From an uncultured Sphingomonadaceae bacterium (GTDB lineage: Bacteria; Pseudomonadota; Alphaproteobacteria; Sphingomonadales; Sphingomonadaceae): DNA of 38,570 bases. Positions within the stretch are counted from its first letter, which is position 1; every line of letters starts with the position of its first letter. Under the pieces are notes generated by a model. It ran no database searches. It was given only the letters and a program-made list of their open reading frames with translations, and had not been told where the DNA came from. Of the stretch, positions 16,402 to 25,693 are shown one piece after another. A program made the translations under genes and the position numbers. The stretch lies in contig CANMQE010000008.1 of NCBI GenBank assembly GCA_947499975.1, positions 1 through 38,570 on the forward strand. The letters are read 5' to 3'.

Positions 16402-16793
16402 GGTAGGGCCCTGCTGTGCGAGTGGTCTGGCACGTGGCGCAGTTACTGTCGCGCGTTCTCAATTGCAAAGACGAATACGTGAATGCGCGTAGCAACATTC
16501 CCTGACGCGCCTGTGTGGGGCCTAAGGGAAGTGCCTGCTTTGTGACGTTTCCTTATGGAGACAAACCCAGGAATCGAAGACCTGGGATCAATCGCGAAGG
16601 TGGTTTGTTGCACCTGCGAGATGATGATTGCATCTTATTAGACAGATAAGTAGTTCGCCTAGGGTATCTCACAGAGGCCGTCAGCCTTCGTGGTCGATAA
16701 GGCGTGATACAGCTTCCCCTGCCATAAGCGGCAGATACGCAAGATCAGTGCACCTGTAGTTTGGCGAATGCTCTGCCAGAAAGGAACACGAAG
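16402..16793. other. 392-base divergent intergenic region upstream of rmlA
   Basis: No convincing gene. It separates the minus-strand ligase-type gene from the plus-strand rml operon and must hold promoters for both. Three small inverted repeats are visible: CCCAGG/CCTGGG at 16566-16586, CTTAT/ATAAG around 16634-16650, and CTGCC/GGCAG at 16719-16734. The rmlA ribosome binding site (AAAGGA) ends the region. I found no clear -35/-10 pair. Confidence 0.5.
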
Positions 16794-17684
16794 ATGACCG
16801 ACAAGAGCCGCAAGGGCATCATTCTCGCCGGAGGCTCGGGAACGCGGCTCTATCCGCTCACGCGGGGCGTTTCGAAGCAGTTGATGCCGGTCTATGACAA
16901 GCCGATGATCTACTACCCGCTCAGCACGTTGATGCTGGCAGGTATCCGCGAGATCCTGATCATTACCACGCCTGAAGATCAGGAACAGTTCCAGCGCGTG
17001 CTTGGCAACGGTTCCGATTTCGGTATCCAGCTTGAATATGCCGTGCAGCCGAATCCCGAAGGACTGGCGCAGGCATTTCATATCGGTGCAGATTTTTGCG
17101 CCGGCCACTCCAGCGCGCTCGTGCTGGGCGACAATATCTTTTACGGCCATGGCCTGCCCCAGATCCTGGCCAATGCCGACAAGCGTGAATCCGGCGCAAG
17201 CGTATTCGCCTATCGCGTGAACAATCCAGAAGCTTACGGGGTCGTCGATTTCGACGCGGACGGCACAGCATCCTCTCTCGAAGAGAAGCCATCGAAGCCG
17301 AAGTCGAATTTCGCAGTCACCGGTCTCTATTTTTACGACGAAACAGTGGTGGATCGCGCGAGAGACCTCAAGCCATCGCCAAGGGGCGAACTTGAAATCA
17401 CGGATCTCAACCAGCTCTACCTCGATGATGGCGAACTTTCCGTCGAGATCATGGGCCGTGGCTATGCCTGGCTGGATACCGGCACCCATGGTTCGCTGCT
17501 GGATGCCGCGTCCTATGTTCGCATCACCGAGGAACGTCAGGGCCTGAAAATCTGCTGTCCGGAAGAGATTGCCTGGCGACAGGGCTATATCGACGATGCC
17601 CGCCTCGAAGAAATCGCCTCGCCGCTGGTCAAGTCAGGCTACGGCGATTACCTGCTCTCGCTTCTGCGTGAGGGGCGGCGCTGA
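16794..17684 (+). CDS. rmlA: Glucose-1-phosphate thymidylyltransferase
   Basis: Makes dTDP-glucose from dTTP and glucose-1-phosphate, the first step to dTDP-L-rhamnose. The 296 residues carry the nucleotide-binding motif [11 protein letters not shown] (13-23), then [36 protein letters not shown] and the C-terminal [12 protein letters not shown], all typical of RmlA. The ATG at 16794 has AAAGGA 9 bases upstream; the frame is open earlier but without support. It is the first gene of the coupled operon rmlA-rmlC-rmlD-rmlB. Confidence 0.97.
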   Translation: MTDKSRKGIILAGGSGTRLYPLTRGVSKQLMPVYDKPMIYYPLSTLMLAGIREILIITTPEDQEQFQRVLGNGSDFGIQLEYAVQPNPEGLAQAFHIGADFCAGHSSALVLGDNIFYGHGLPQILANADKRESGASVFAYRVNNPEAYGVVDFDADGTASSLEEKPSKPKSNFAVTGLYFYDETVVDRARDLKPSPRGELEITDLNQLYLDDGELSVEIMGRGYAWLDTGTHGSLLDAASYVRITEERQGLKICCPEEIAWRQGYIDDARLEEIASPLVKSGYGDYLLSLLREGRR

Positions 17685-18229
17685 TGAACATCATGGAAAC
17701 TGAAATCCAGGGCCCGCTCATCATCGAACCGCAGGTTTTCGGAGACGAGCGCGGTTTCTTTTTCGAAAGTTGGAACGCGGACAAGTTTGCCGAAGCCGGG
17801 CTCGACATGACTTTCGTTCAGGACAATCATTCCCGTTCGCAGAAGGGCGTATTGCGCGGAATGCATTTCCAGAATCCCGGCCCTCAGGGCAAGCTGGTAC
17901 GCGTGGCCAATGGCGCGGTTTTCGACGTCGCCGTAGACCTGCGCCGCTCCTCGCCAGATTTCGGCAAATGGGTCGGTGTCGAACTGACTGCCGAGAACAA
18001 GCGGATGTTCTGGGTGCCTCAAGGCTTCGCGCACGGTTTCCTCACGCTCGCGGACAATACCGATTTTCTATACAAGTGTGACGCGCCCTATGCGCCCCAG
18101 GCAGAGCACTCCCTCGCCTGGGACGATCCCGATGTGGCAATCGCATGGCCGACGGACGGGCTGGAAGTACAGCTTTCCGCTAAGGACTGCGAGGGCGTTG
18201 CGCTCGCAGACGTCGAGGCGTTCGCGTGA
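17684..18229 (+). CDS. rmlC: dTDP-4-dehydrorhamnose 3,5-epimerase
   Basis: Epimerises the 4-keto sugar at C3 and C5 in dTDP-L-rhamnose synthesis. The 181-residue cupin contains FGDERGFFFESW, QDNHSRSQKGVLRGMHFQ with the catalytic His, KLVRV, FDVAVDLRRSSPDFGKW and PQGFAHGFLTL, all in the family order. Its ATG shares one base with the rmlA stop (TGATG), and GAGGGG lies upstream. A second ATG three codons on is less likely. The stop overlaps rmlD. Confidence 0.97.
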   Translation: MNIMETEIQGPLIIEPQVFGDERGFFFESWNADKFAEAGLDMTFVQDNHSRSQKGVLRGMHFQNPGPQGKLVRVANGAVFDVAVDLRRSSPDFGKWVGVELTAENKRMFWVPQGFAHGFLTLADNTDFLYKCDAPYAPQAEHSLAWDDPDVAIAWPTDGLEVQLSAKDCEGVALADVEAFA

Positions 18230-19074
18230 AGGTCTTGATCACCGGCGCGAAGGGTCAATTGGGTCGCGGCCTGATCGCATCTGCTCCTGCAGGGGCCGCG
18301 CTGCACCCGGTCGACGTTGAGGATTGCGACCTGACGGACGCCAGCGCGATTGCGGCACTAATCCACGACACGGCGCCCGATATCGTGATCAACGCAGCCG
18401 CCTACACCGCCGTAGACAAGGCCGAAGATGACGAGGCGAAAGTCCGCGCGATCAATGCAGATGCGGTAAAAGCCATCAGGGCGGCCCATTCTGGCCTGCT
18501 GGTCCACGTCTCGACCGATTTCGTTTTCGATGGAACGTCCAGCCGCGGATACAAGCCGGATGACGAGCGCCGCCCGCTGTCGGTCTATGGACAGACCAAG
18601 GCGGAGGGTGAGGATACGCTGCACGATACCGACATTCTCGTGCGCACGGCTTGGGTCTATACCGCTGGCGGCGCGAATTTCGTGCGTACGATGTTGCGAC
18701 TTATGGCCGAGAAGGACGCTCTCAATGTCGTGTCAGACCAGATTGGCGCGCCGACATGGGCGCCCGGCTTGGCGCGCGTGATCTGGGGTCTGGTTGCTAA
18801 GCAGGCCCATGGCACCTTCCATCACAGCGATGCCGGAGTTGCCAGCTGGTATGATTTCGCCGTCGCCATCCAGGAAGAGGCCCTCGCTCTCGGCCTTCTT
18901 GAGAAGGCGATCCCGATCACCCCGATACCTGCCACCAGCTATCCCACACCCGCCGCAAGACCTGCATTTTCCCTGCTGGACTGCGAAGCGACGCGAAATT
19001 TGCTGGATGATGGATACACACATTGGCGCGAAAACCTGCGCCGGATGCTGACTGAGGAAGCTTCGCTTGACTAA
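18226..19074 (+). CDS. rmlD: dTDP-4-dehydrorhamnose reductase
   Basis: Reduces the keto sugar to dTDP-L-rhamnose with NAD(P)H. This 282-residue short-chain reductase has the motif TGAKGQLGRG (6-15), NAAAYTAVDKAE, STDFVFDG and the active-site YGQTKAEGE. It starts with a GTG that overlaps the rmlC stop as GTGA. Its end overlaps rmlB by eight bases, and the rmlB ribosome binding site lies within it. Confidence 0.96.
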   Translation: MKVLITGAKGQLGRGLIASAPAGAALHPVDVEDCDLTDASAIAALIHDTAPDIVINAAAYTAVDKAEDDEAKVRAINADAVKAIRAAHSGLLVHVSTDFVFDGTSSRGYKPDDERRPLSVYGQTKAEGEDTLHDTDILVRTAWVYTAGGANFVRTMLRLMAEKDALNVVSDQIGAPTWAPGLARVIWGLVAKQAHGTFHHSDAGVASWYDFAVAIQEEALALGLLEKAIPITPIPATSYPTPAARPAFSLLDCEATRNLLDDGYTHWRENLRRMLTEEASLD

Positions 19075-20113
19075 CATACTCGTAACCGGCGGCGCTGGTT
19101 TTATCGGCGGCAACTTCGTCCACTACTGGGCGGAAAACCATCCTGTCGACACCATCACCGTGCTCGACTGCCTGACCTATGCGGGCAACGAATCCACTAT
19201 TGCCGGCGTGGAGCAGGCCGAACTCATCGTCGGCGATATTCGTGATACCGATCTGGTCGAGAAACTGCTGCGCGAGCGCGATATTGACACCATCGTGCAC
19301 TTTGCTGCTGAAAGCCATGTCGATCGGTCCATCAGCGGCCCCGATGCTTTCATCGAGACAAATATCCTGGGAACGCACAGCCTGCTGAAGGCAGCGCGCG
19401 ATGTATGGCTGGAAGCAGGCGACGGACGTGAACACAGGTTTCATCACATCTCGACAGACGAAGTCTACGGTTCGCTTGGTCCCGAAGATCCCGCTTTCAG
19501 CGAGACCACGCAATACCAGCCTAACTCGCCCTACTCGGCGTCCAAGGCCTCATCCGATCACCTGGTGCGCGCCTATCATCACACTTACGGGCTGAACGTT
19601 ACGACCAGCAATTGCTCCAATAACTATGGTCCTTACCAGTATCCGGAAAAACTGATCCCCCTGTTCCTGCTGAACGCGCTGAACGGCCGCGATCTGCCGA
19701 TCTACGGCGACGGAATGAACGTGCGCGACTGGCTGCATGTAGAAGACCATTGCCGCGGTATCGAAGCCTGTCTGGAGAAGGGAAAGGTCGGAGAAACCTA
19801 CAATATCGGCGGCGGAGCAGAACTGCCGAATATGGAGGTGATCGATCGTGTATGCGCGGAAGTGGATCGCGCATTTGCCGAGATCGATGGCTTGGCGGAA
19901 CGTTACCCGAAGGCTCCTGCAGCCAATGGCAAATCGACAAGCGAGCTCAAGACCTTCGTCACTGATCGCAAGGGGCACGACCGCCGCTATGCTATCGATG
20001 AGACGAAGGCTCGGAACGAGATAGCCTATACGCCGTCGCGAAGCTTCGACCAGGGACTGGCCCAGACCCTGCGATGGTATCTTGCCAATGAAAATTGGTG
20101 GACCTCGCTTTGA
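19067..20113 (+). CDS. rmlB: dTDP-glucose 4,6-dehydratase
   Basis: Dehydrates dTDP-glucose to the 4-keto-6-deoxy sugar, the second rhamnose step. The 348 residues include TGGAGFIGGN, FAAESHVDRSI, STDEVYGSLG with the catalytic Asp-Glu, YSASKASSDHLVR with the Tyr/Lys pair, and NCSNNYGPYQYPEKLIP. The start is a TTG at 19067 with GAGGAAG 7 bases upstream, inside the end of rmlD. It closes the rhamnose operon. Confidence 0.96.
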   Translation: MTNILVTGGAGFIGGNFVHYWAENHPVDTITVLDCLTYAGNESTIAGVEQAELIVGDIRDTDLVEKLLRERDIDTIVHFAAESHVDRSISGPDAFIETNILGTHSLLKAARDVWLEAGDGREHRFHHISTDEVYGSLGPEDPAFSETTQYQPNSPYSASKASSDHLVRAYHHTYGLNVTTSNCSNNYGPYQYPEKLIPLFLLNALNGRDLPIYGDGMNVRDWLHVEDHCRGIEACLEKGKVGETYNIGGGAELPNMEVIDRVCAEVDRAFAEIDGLAERYPKAPAANGKSTSELKTFVTDRKGHDRRYAIDETKARNEIAYTPSRSFDQGLAQTLRWYLANENWWTSL

Positions 20114-20162
20114 CCTGCGTAATCCTGATTTGCTCGGCATTCCGAACAAGGATCTATTGATT

Positions 20163-20996
20163 ATGGCTATCCTTCAGCCCGAAGCGGCAAACGGCAGCTT
20201 TCGACTAGACGAAGACCAGTGTCGTACGGCAGGCGCCTCGCTTGCTTCGCGATATCGCGAAGCAGAGCCTTTCCCCCACATCGTGATGGAAAACTTCCTT
20301 CCGCAGGACGTACTTCGCACCGCGCTGGCCGCTTTCCCTGCCGGAGAGAGCAAGGAGGGTTTCAATCGTGAGCAGGAAAAACTGAAGTTTCAGTATCACC
20401 CCAATGAGTGCGATCCTGTAATTCGCAACCTGCTGAACGAACTCAACAGCCAGCCATTCCTGACTTTCCTGTCGGAGATGACTGGCATCGACGGCCTGAT
20501 CGCCGATCCGTACTTCCTTGGCGGTGGCTTGCACGAGACCAAGCGCGGCGGACACCTTAGCGTTCACGCCGACTTCAACATCCACAATCGCATGAAAGTG
20601 GTGCGGCGGCTGAACCTGCTTATCTATCTCAACGAGGATTGGGACGAGAGCTTTGGTGGTGAACTGGAGCTGTGGGACCAGAAAATGACCGCGAAACGCG
20701 CCTCGATCGCGCCGACGATCGGCCGGGCCGTCGTCTTCAACACCGATCTGAACAGCTTTCATGGACATCCCGAACCGCTCAATTGCCCGCCGGAACGGTC
20801 TCGTAAGTCGATCGCGACCTATTATTACACCGCGCCGGTTGACGGCATCGCCTCTGTTCCTCGCCGCACAACGGTGTTCAAGCCGCGTCCGGAATCGCAG
20901 GACCGTGTGGACTGGCGGATCAAGGCGCAGCACGTGTGGAAGGACTGGGCACCTCCGGCGTTGCGCCGGATGCTTTCCCGGTCTGCCGAAGACTGA
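20163..20996 (+). CDS. Putative 2-oxoglutarate/Fe(II)-dependent oxygenase
   Basis: A 277-residue protein with the iron facial triad of this superfamily: His135 and Asp137 in LSVHADFN, and His200 in LNSFHGHPEP. Arg214 (ERSRKS) is suited to bind 2-oxoglutarate. The jelly-roll neighbours LNLLIYLNEDW and GGELELWD fit prolyl-4-hydroxylase-like members. The ATG at 20163 has AAGGA upstream; the frame opens earlier inside the end of rmlB. It follows the rhamnose operon and precedes a glycosyltransferase, so hydroxylation of a sugar or other EPS building block is possible. The substrate is unknown. Confidence 0.8.
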   Translation: MAILQPEAANGSFRLDEDQCRTAGASLASRYREAEPFPHIVMENFLPQDVLRTALAAFPAGESKEGFNREQEKLKFQYHPNECDPVIRNLLNELNSQPFLTFLSEMTGIDGLIADPYFLGGGLHETKRGGHLSVHADFNIHNRMKVVRRLNLLIYLNEDWDESFGGELELWDQKMTAKRASIAPTIGRAVVFNTDLNSFHGHPEPLNCPPERSRKSIATYYYTAPVDGIASVPRRTTVFKPRPESQDRVDWRIKAQHVWKDWAPPALRRMLSRSAED

Positions 20997-21140
20997 TGCA
21001 ATGAGGCCGCGGCTCGTATTTCGAGACGACCTCAAATCTCTATGGCCGTCCACGCACAAAGGCGCACCCGATTTCTAGACGACACACTATCACCCGTTTG
21101 ACTGGCTGGAGCCGACGGGTCTGGCAAGGCAATATTCAAC

Positions 21141-21998
21141 ATGACGACATCTCAGCAAGAGCGCGCCGAAGCGCCGGCAGGCAACACGCCAAGGACATTC
21201 TGTGCCATTGCGGCAGTGGACAACAGGGAGATCCTGGAAGGCTGCCTGAAGCGCTCTCCCGATATCCAGTCCGGTCAAATTCCGCTGATCGAGATCGAAG
21301 GCGCGTCGAACATGGCCGAGGCCTATAACTCAGGCCTTGAACAGACAGACGCGGATATCTGCCTTTTCGTGCATCAGGACGTCTACCTTCCCAGAGGCTG
21401 GTTGGACAAAGCCCGCAAGGTTCTGGGCGACCTCGATGTTTCGCATCCTGACTGGCTGGTCGCAGGTCCGGACGGCAAGACGCCCGATAACCGGCATGTG
21501 TCCCGCATCTGGGACGTGACTCTGAATCGCGAAGTCGGCGGACCGGGATTCGGGCCGACGGCAGTCGGTGCCTTCGACGAATTGCTGCTGATCCTGCGCC
21601 GCGAGGATGGGTTCCGGTTCGATCCCGACCTGCCGCATTTCCACATGTACGGCACCGACCTCGTCCAGACAGCGCTGGAAATGGGGCGCGGTGCCTACGC
21701 GGTGGAACTGCCTGTCGTGCACAACAATCGCCCGATCGTTTCGCTGGGCGGCGGCTATCTCAAGGCGTATCGTTACGCGCGGCGCAAATGGCGTAGCAAG
21801 CTGCCCATCTACACCACCATATGCGCGGTCACTTACAACCCCTTCCCGCTCTGGCGCGCCCGGTTCCGGCGGCGTCACGTCAAGGAAAGAGGTCCGGCAT
21901 TGCAGGCTGATTCCAGGGAAGTAGCGATCAAGGCCGGTTACGAAGAGCCAGCCCCAGATACCGCAGAACTTTCCAGCGATGCTCGCAAAAAAGCCTGA
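21141..21998 (+). CDS. Glycosyltransferase, family 2-like (StrF-type)
   Basis: A 285-residue protein with a GT-A-like core: FCAIAAVDN at the start, EGASNMAEAYNSGLEQTDADICLFVHQDVYLP (about residues 53-83) with HQDV in place of the DxD metal motif, and later GAFDELLLILRR and HMYGTDLVQTALEMG. This arrangement resembles the StrF/GT2 subfamily. The C-terminal 50 residues are basic. The ATG at 21141 has only a distant AAGG. It is followed by the sulfotransferase-like gene. Donor and acceptor cannot be told. Confidence 0.78.
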   Translation: MTTSQQERAEAPAGNTPRTFCAIAAVDNREILEGCLKRSPDIQSGQIPLIEIEGASNMAEAYNSGLEQTDADICLFVHQDVYLPRGWLDKARKVLGDLDVSHPDWLVAGPDGKTPDNRHVSRIWDVTLNREVGGPGFGPTAVGAFDELLLILRREDGFRFDPDLPHFHMYGTDLVQTALEMGRGAYAVELPVVHNNRPIVSLGGGYLKAYRYARRKWRSKLPIYTTICAVTYNPFPLWRARFRRRHVKERGPALQADSREVAIKAGYEEPAPDTAELSSDARKKA

Positions 21999-22029
21999 TC
22001 ACGAACGCAATAGCCAGAAGGCCGATACC

Positions 22030-22848
22030 ATGCCCGTCCTCGCCGTCCTTGGGATGCATCGTTCCTATACATCGCTGGCCAGCCGATGGCTGTCTGACTG
22101 TGGGCTGGAAATGGGAGACGAGTTTCTCGAAAGCGGCGTAGGCAATAGCGATGGCCATTTCGAGGACATCGACTTCCTGCATCTTCACGAGCATTTGCTG
22201 CGAAAAAACGATCTTCCTGCCACGGGATTGGTTGAGGTAGAGCGGCCTCATTTCCCAAAGCAGAGTTACGCCGACCTCCAAATAGCCGGAGATGAGGCAG
22301 CGCGAGCGATAAGACTTCTGCAACAGAAGACCCGTGATAACCGCTCCTTTGGCTGGAAAGAGCCGCGGACCTGCCTGTTCCTGCCCTTCTATCGCGCGAC
22401 TGTTGACCTGCGGTCTCTCGTTCTGTTCCGTCCTTATGATGAAGTGGTCGCCTCTCTCGTTTCGCGCGAGCCGGAGGCATTGCGCCAGTATCGCTACCCT
22501 GGCTGGCGCAGGCCGATCTACTGGCTGAAAAAGGATCGTATTGCCAGGCAGGTGATGGACATGCGGCACGGCTATCTCGAGGCCTGGATCCATTACAACG
22601 AGTGTCTGCTTGAACATATCGAGGCGACACCCCGCTCGCAGATCATGGTGCATGATCTTGAAAGCCTGAATGCACAGGACGAGACCGTGATCGCGCGGCT
22701 GCGTGATTGGGGGTTTGATTGCAGCTACAAACCTCTGGGGGTCCTCACACGTTCGGCTTCGGATCGCGAGCCATTGGCACTGGATAAGAACGCCACAAAG
22801 CGGGCCAGCGAAATCGAAAGGCGTTTTCGTGCCCTTATCGCAAACTGA
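22030..22848 (+). CDS. Putative sulfotransferase
   Basis: A 272-residue protein with features of PAPS-dependent sulfotransferases. GMHRSYTSLASRWL at 8-21 matches the 5'-phosphosulfate loop GxxRSGTS, and LVLFRPYDEVVASLVS (about 124-139) matches the 3'-phosphate site (R-x-P-x-D...S). WKEPRTCLFLPF lies between. I chose the ATG at 22030 because GAAGG lies 8 bases upstream; an ATG at 21979 overlaps the previous gene without a site. It sits among EPS glycosyltransferases and overlaps the flippase by 20 bases, so sulfation of the polysaccharide is the simplest role. Confidence 0.75.
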   Translation: MPVLAVLGMHRSYTSLASRWLSDCGLEMGDEFLESGVGNSDGHFEDIDFLHLHEHLLRKNDLPATGLVEVERPHFPKQSYADLQIAGDEAARAIRLLQQKTRDNRSFGWKEPRTCLFLPFYRATVDLRSLVLFRPYDEVVASLVSREPEALRQYRYPGWRRPIYWLKKDRIARQVMDMRHGYLEAWIHYNECLLEHIEATPRSQIMVHDLESLNAQDETVIARLRDWGFDCSYKPLGVLTRSASDREPLALDKNATKRASEIERRFRALIAN

Positions 22849-24070
22849 CAAGGGCGGAATTTTTCTACGGCTGAGGCGAAATGTAGGCGTCTCGCTGATC
22901 TCGCTGATTGTCGTTGCCGCCTGCGGCTTTGTTACCATGTTCTTCAATGCCCGCGCATTGGGCGTGGAGGGGCTTGGGATCTATTCGGCTGTTCTGGCCC
23001 TGTCGCTCATGCTTGAGGCGATAGCCGGGCTGCAATGCTGGCAGGCGGTAATCGTACTTTCGGAAAACCGGGAAAGCCGTATTTTCGGGGCTGCTTTGCT
23101 GGTCAACGTCGCTTCTGCCAGCATCGCATCCGTGGTGGGCGTGATCCTTCTGTTTTTCGTCGCTCCGACGCAAGGCTGGGCAGCGATATTCCTGATGGCC
23201 ACCTTGGCGTTACGCCTTTCCGAACCGTTCATCGGCTTGCTGCGAAAATACGACGAGTTCAATTACATCGCCTACGTGCGCTCACTGCTCGCCGGGCTTG
23301 GCGTTCTGACTGCGGCAGTGCTGTGGTATACCGATGCGCCTATCGCCTATTACCTCGTGGCTGCCGCGCTGGTGCAGCTTGTTCAACCTCTGGCTCTTTA
23401 TGCGCGTACGAGAAGGCTGTGCGCACCTGCCCGTCCCACAGGTTCGGACGTGAAGGAAGTTTTGAAATTCTCTACGTCATCGGGCATTTCAGGAGCCCTC
23501 GGCGCAATTCGTCAACGCGGGTTAGTTATTCTGTTGAGCGTCATTGCCGGCGCGGGGGCGGTAGGCCTTTACACCGTTGCCGACAGGATAGCTTCAGTCA
23601 TGCAGATGGCCTTCAGGGCCATATTCGAGGCTGTCTTCCGCGAAATGCCTTCGCTGGAAAACCCCTGGAAACTGATCGGCACCCTTGGCGCGGGCGGCGC
23701 ATTCTTGTCCGTCATCGCGGTGCTTGCCGCCTATCTTCTGGGTGACTGGGTGATCGCGCTTGCAGCTGGCGAGGATTTTCGCGCTGCAGCTCCGGCGCTC
23801 ACGATTCTCGTCGCTGCCTATTGCCTTTCGATTTGCACCCTCGGCCTGAGGGCGTGGGTCATCACAAAGATCGGTCCGGCCGCGATGCTGGCTTGCAATG
23901 CATTCGCCATCCTGTCCCTCGTGCTGGGGATTGTCCTCATCTCGACTTATGCATCGACGGGCGCAGCCATGACGCAGGTCGTGTTCGAGATCCTCTGGCT
24001 CCTCGCCGTGGGAGCGGTCATCTACCGTCACCATGCAAAATCACGCACTGCAAAGGCGAACAACGCATGA
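22829..24070 (+). CDS. Polysaccharide flippase (Wzx-type)
   Basis: A 413-residue hydrophobic protein with about 12 membrane segments, beginning at VSLISLIVVAACGFVTMFF with the typical N-terminal FFNARALGVEGLGIYSAVLAL of the polysaccharide transporter family. Members flip lipid-linked repeats to the periplasm. The frame is open well upstream, but I chose the GTG at 22829 because AAAGG lies 7 bases before it and the product then starts just ahead of the first segment. It overlaps the sulfotransferase-like gene by 20 bases and the next glycosyltransferase by four (ATGA). Confidence 0.87.
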   Translation: MPLSQTDKGGIFLRLRRNVGVSLISLIVVAACGFVTMFFNARALGVEGLGIYSAVLALSLMLEAIAGLQCWQAVIVLSENRESRIFGAALLVNVASASIASVVGVILLFFVAPTQGWAAIFLMATLALRLSEPFIGLLRKYDEFNYIAYVRSLLAGLGVLTAAVLWYTDAPIAYYLVAAALVQLVQPLALYARTRRLCAPARPTGSDVKEVLKFSTSSGISGALGAIRQRGLVILLSVIAGAGAVGLYTVADRIASVMQMAFRAIFEAVFREMPSLENPWKLIGTLGAGGAFLSVIAVLAAYLLGDWVIALAAGEDFRAAAPALTILVAAYCLSICTLGLRAWVITKIGPAAMLACNAFAILSLVLGIVLISTYASTGAAMTQVVFEILWLLAVGAVIYRHHAKSRTAKANNA

Positions 24071-25092
24071 TCGAAAGCAACAAGATGTCCGATCGCCCGA
24101 ACGCTCCGACTACAGCAGTAACGCGCAGCTTGCCTTCACCGCGACTTGATCGCGATGACGCTGCGGTCACGGTAATCATCGTCAATTACAACACGCGCGA
24201 GCTGACGCTGAAAGCCATCGAGACGCTGCTGGAGAACGCGGGCGACATCGCGATGCGAGTGGTCGTGTGGGACAATGATTCGCACGATGGCTCTGCAGAA
24301 GCGATCGCCAGCGCCTATCCCGAGATCGAGTTGATCGTGAGCAAGGAGAACGTCGGTTTCGCTATCGCCAACAACCGTGTTGCCGAGATGGCGACATCCG
24401 AATGGCTGCTGCTGCTCAATCCCGACACGGAGACATATCCCGACGCGGTCGAAAATTTGATCGCTTTTGGCGAGGCGAACCCCAGTGCCGGCATTGTCGG
24501 CGGCCGCACGGTATTCCCGGATGGCTCTCTCAATATCGCATCCTGCTGGAACCGCATGACGCCATGGTCGATGCTGTGCACGGTGCTGGGGCTAAACTCC
24601 GCTTTTCGCGGTTCGGAAGTGTTCAATCCCGAGGGAATGGGTAGCTTCAAGCGGGATCGCGTACGTCATGCCGATATTATCGTCGGCTGTTTCCTGGCGA
24701 TCCGCACCAGCCTCTGGCGCGAACTGAAAGGCTTTTCCGAAAGGTACACCATGTATGGCGAGGATGCCGATCTATGCCTCCGCGCAATCGAGATGGGCTA
24801 TCGGCCGATGATTACGCCTGACGCCCAGATCATGCACCTGGTGGGGGCGTCCAGCGTAACGCGCGCTGACAAGCTGGTGAAAGTATATCGCGGCAAGGCC
24901 ACCCTCATCCGCGATCATTGGTCATCGCTGACAAGGCCCTTGGGCATCGCCCTGTTGAAGTTGCAAATTGCCAGCCGCTACGTCGGCTACGGGCTCAAGG
25001 CTCGCCTGGGCAAGGATGATACCGCCGCGAAAACCTGGCGCCGGGTATGGAAAGACCGCCGTATTATATTGAAAGGCTACGATGGTGACTGA
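24067..25092 (+). CDS. Glycosyltransferase family 2 (rhamnosyltransferase-like)
   Basis: A 341-residue GT-A enzyme: [18 protein letters not shown] at about 36-53, [24 protein letters not shown], and LLLLNPDTE with the DxD-type motif. The late [16 protein letters not shown] and the C-terminal [21 protein letters not shown] resemble WbbL-type rhamnosyltransferases. About 35 residues of polar leader precede the domain. The ATG overlaps the flippase stop as ATGA. Rhamnose as the donor fits the rml operon upstream but is inferred. Confidence 0.88.
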   Translation: MIESNKMSDRPNAPTTAVTRSLPSPRLDRDDAAVTVIIVNYNTRELTLKAIETLLENAGDIAMRVVVWDNDSHDGSAEAIASAYPEIELIVSKENVGFAIANNRVAEMATSEWLLLLNPDTETYPDAVENLIAFGEANPSAGIVGGRTVFPDGSLNIASCWNRMTPWSMLCTVLGLNSAFRGSEVFNPEGMGSFKRDRVRHADIIVGCFLAIRTSLWRELKGFSERYTMYGEDADLCLRAIEMGYRPMITPDAQIMHLVGASSVTRADKLVKVYRGKATLIRDHWSSLTRPLGIALLKLQIASRYVGYGLKARLGKDDTAAKTWRRVWKDRRIILKGYDGD

Positions 25093-25669
25093 CGCATCGG
25101 ACCCAACGCGCAAGAACAGCCCCGGACCGTTGCGCCGCCTGTTGAGGCTGGTTGGTTCGACTGTCGATCCGCGCGCGTGGCTGCACCTGTTCCGCATGGT
25201 CAATTACTACAATTACACGCATGTCACGCCGCGCCGTCAGATCCGCTTCGGAGCAGAGCCGAACGTCAGCCCTGACGTCGTGTTCTCCAACCCCTCCAAG
25301 ATCGAGATAGGCGACCGCGTGCGCATCGGATCGCGCAGCCATATTTGGGCCGGCTTGTCCCATGGCCACGTGAAAATCGGCAACGACGTGCTGTTCGGTC
25401 CCGAAGTCATGCTGACCGCAGCTACATACCGGTTCAACGAAGGCTCACCGGTGACCGAGCAAGCCATGCGCGAAGCCGATGTCGTCATCGGAAACGATGT
25501 CTGGCTGGCGACCAGGGCAATAGTGCTGCCCGGCGTGACGATCGGTGACGGAGCGATCGTGGCTGCCGGAGCCGTAGTCAGGAACGATGTCCCGCCAATG
25601 AGCATCGTTGCAGGGTCGCCAGCCAAGGTGATCGGAAAGAGAGACGAAACAGCACTTCCCCCGGCGTAA
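25082..25669 (+). CDS. Hexapeptide-repeat acyltransferase
   Basis: A 195-residue left-handed beta-helix protein. Hexapeptide repeats run from about residue 60 to 180 ([63 protein letters not shown]), ending with the usual [12 protein letters not shown]. Such enzymes O-acetylate sugars. The family's catalytic His is probably the one in GLSHGHV. It overlaps the glycosyltransferase by 11 bases with AAAGG upstream, and is the last gene of this plus-strand run, converging on the spike-fibre gene. Confidence 0.88.
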   Translation: MVTDASDPTRKNSPGPLRRLLRLVGSTVDPRAWLHLFRMVNYYNYTHVTPRRQIRFGAEPNVSPDVVFSNPSKIEIGDRVRIGSRSHIWAGLSHGHVKIGNDVLFGPEVMLTAATYRFNEGSPVTEQAMREADVVIGNDVWLATRAIVLPGVTIGDGAIVAAGAVVRNDVPPMSIVAGSPAKVIGKRDETALPPA

Positions 25670-25693
25670 GCAGGGAATGATAGAATGAAGGGA

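Noticed and set aside
16659..17489. Long open frame on the minus strand (276 residues)
   Set aside because: It is antisense to rmlA, which has all family motifs and a strong ribosome binding site; the minus frame has no recognisable domain.
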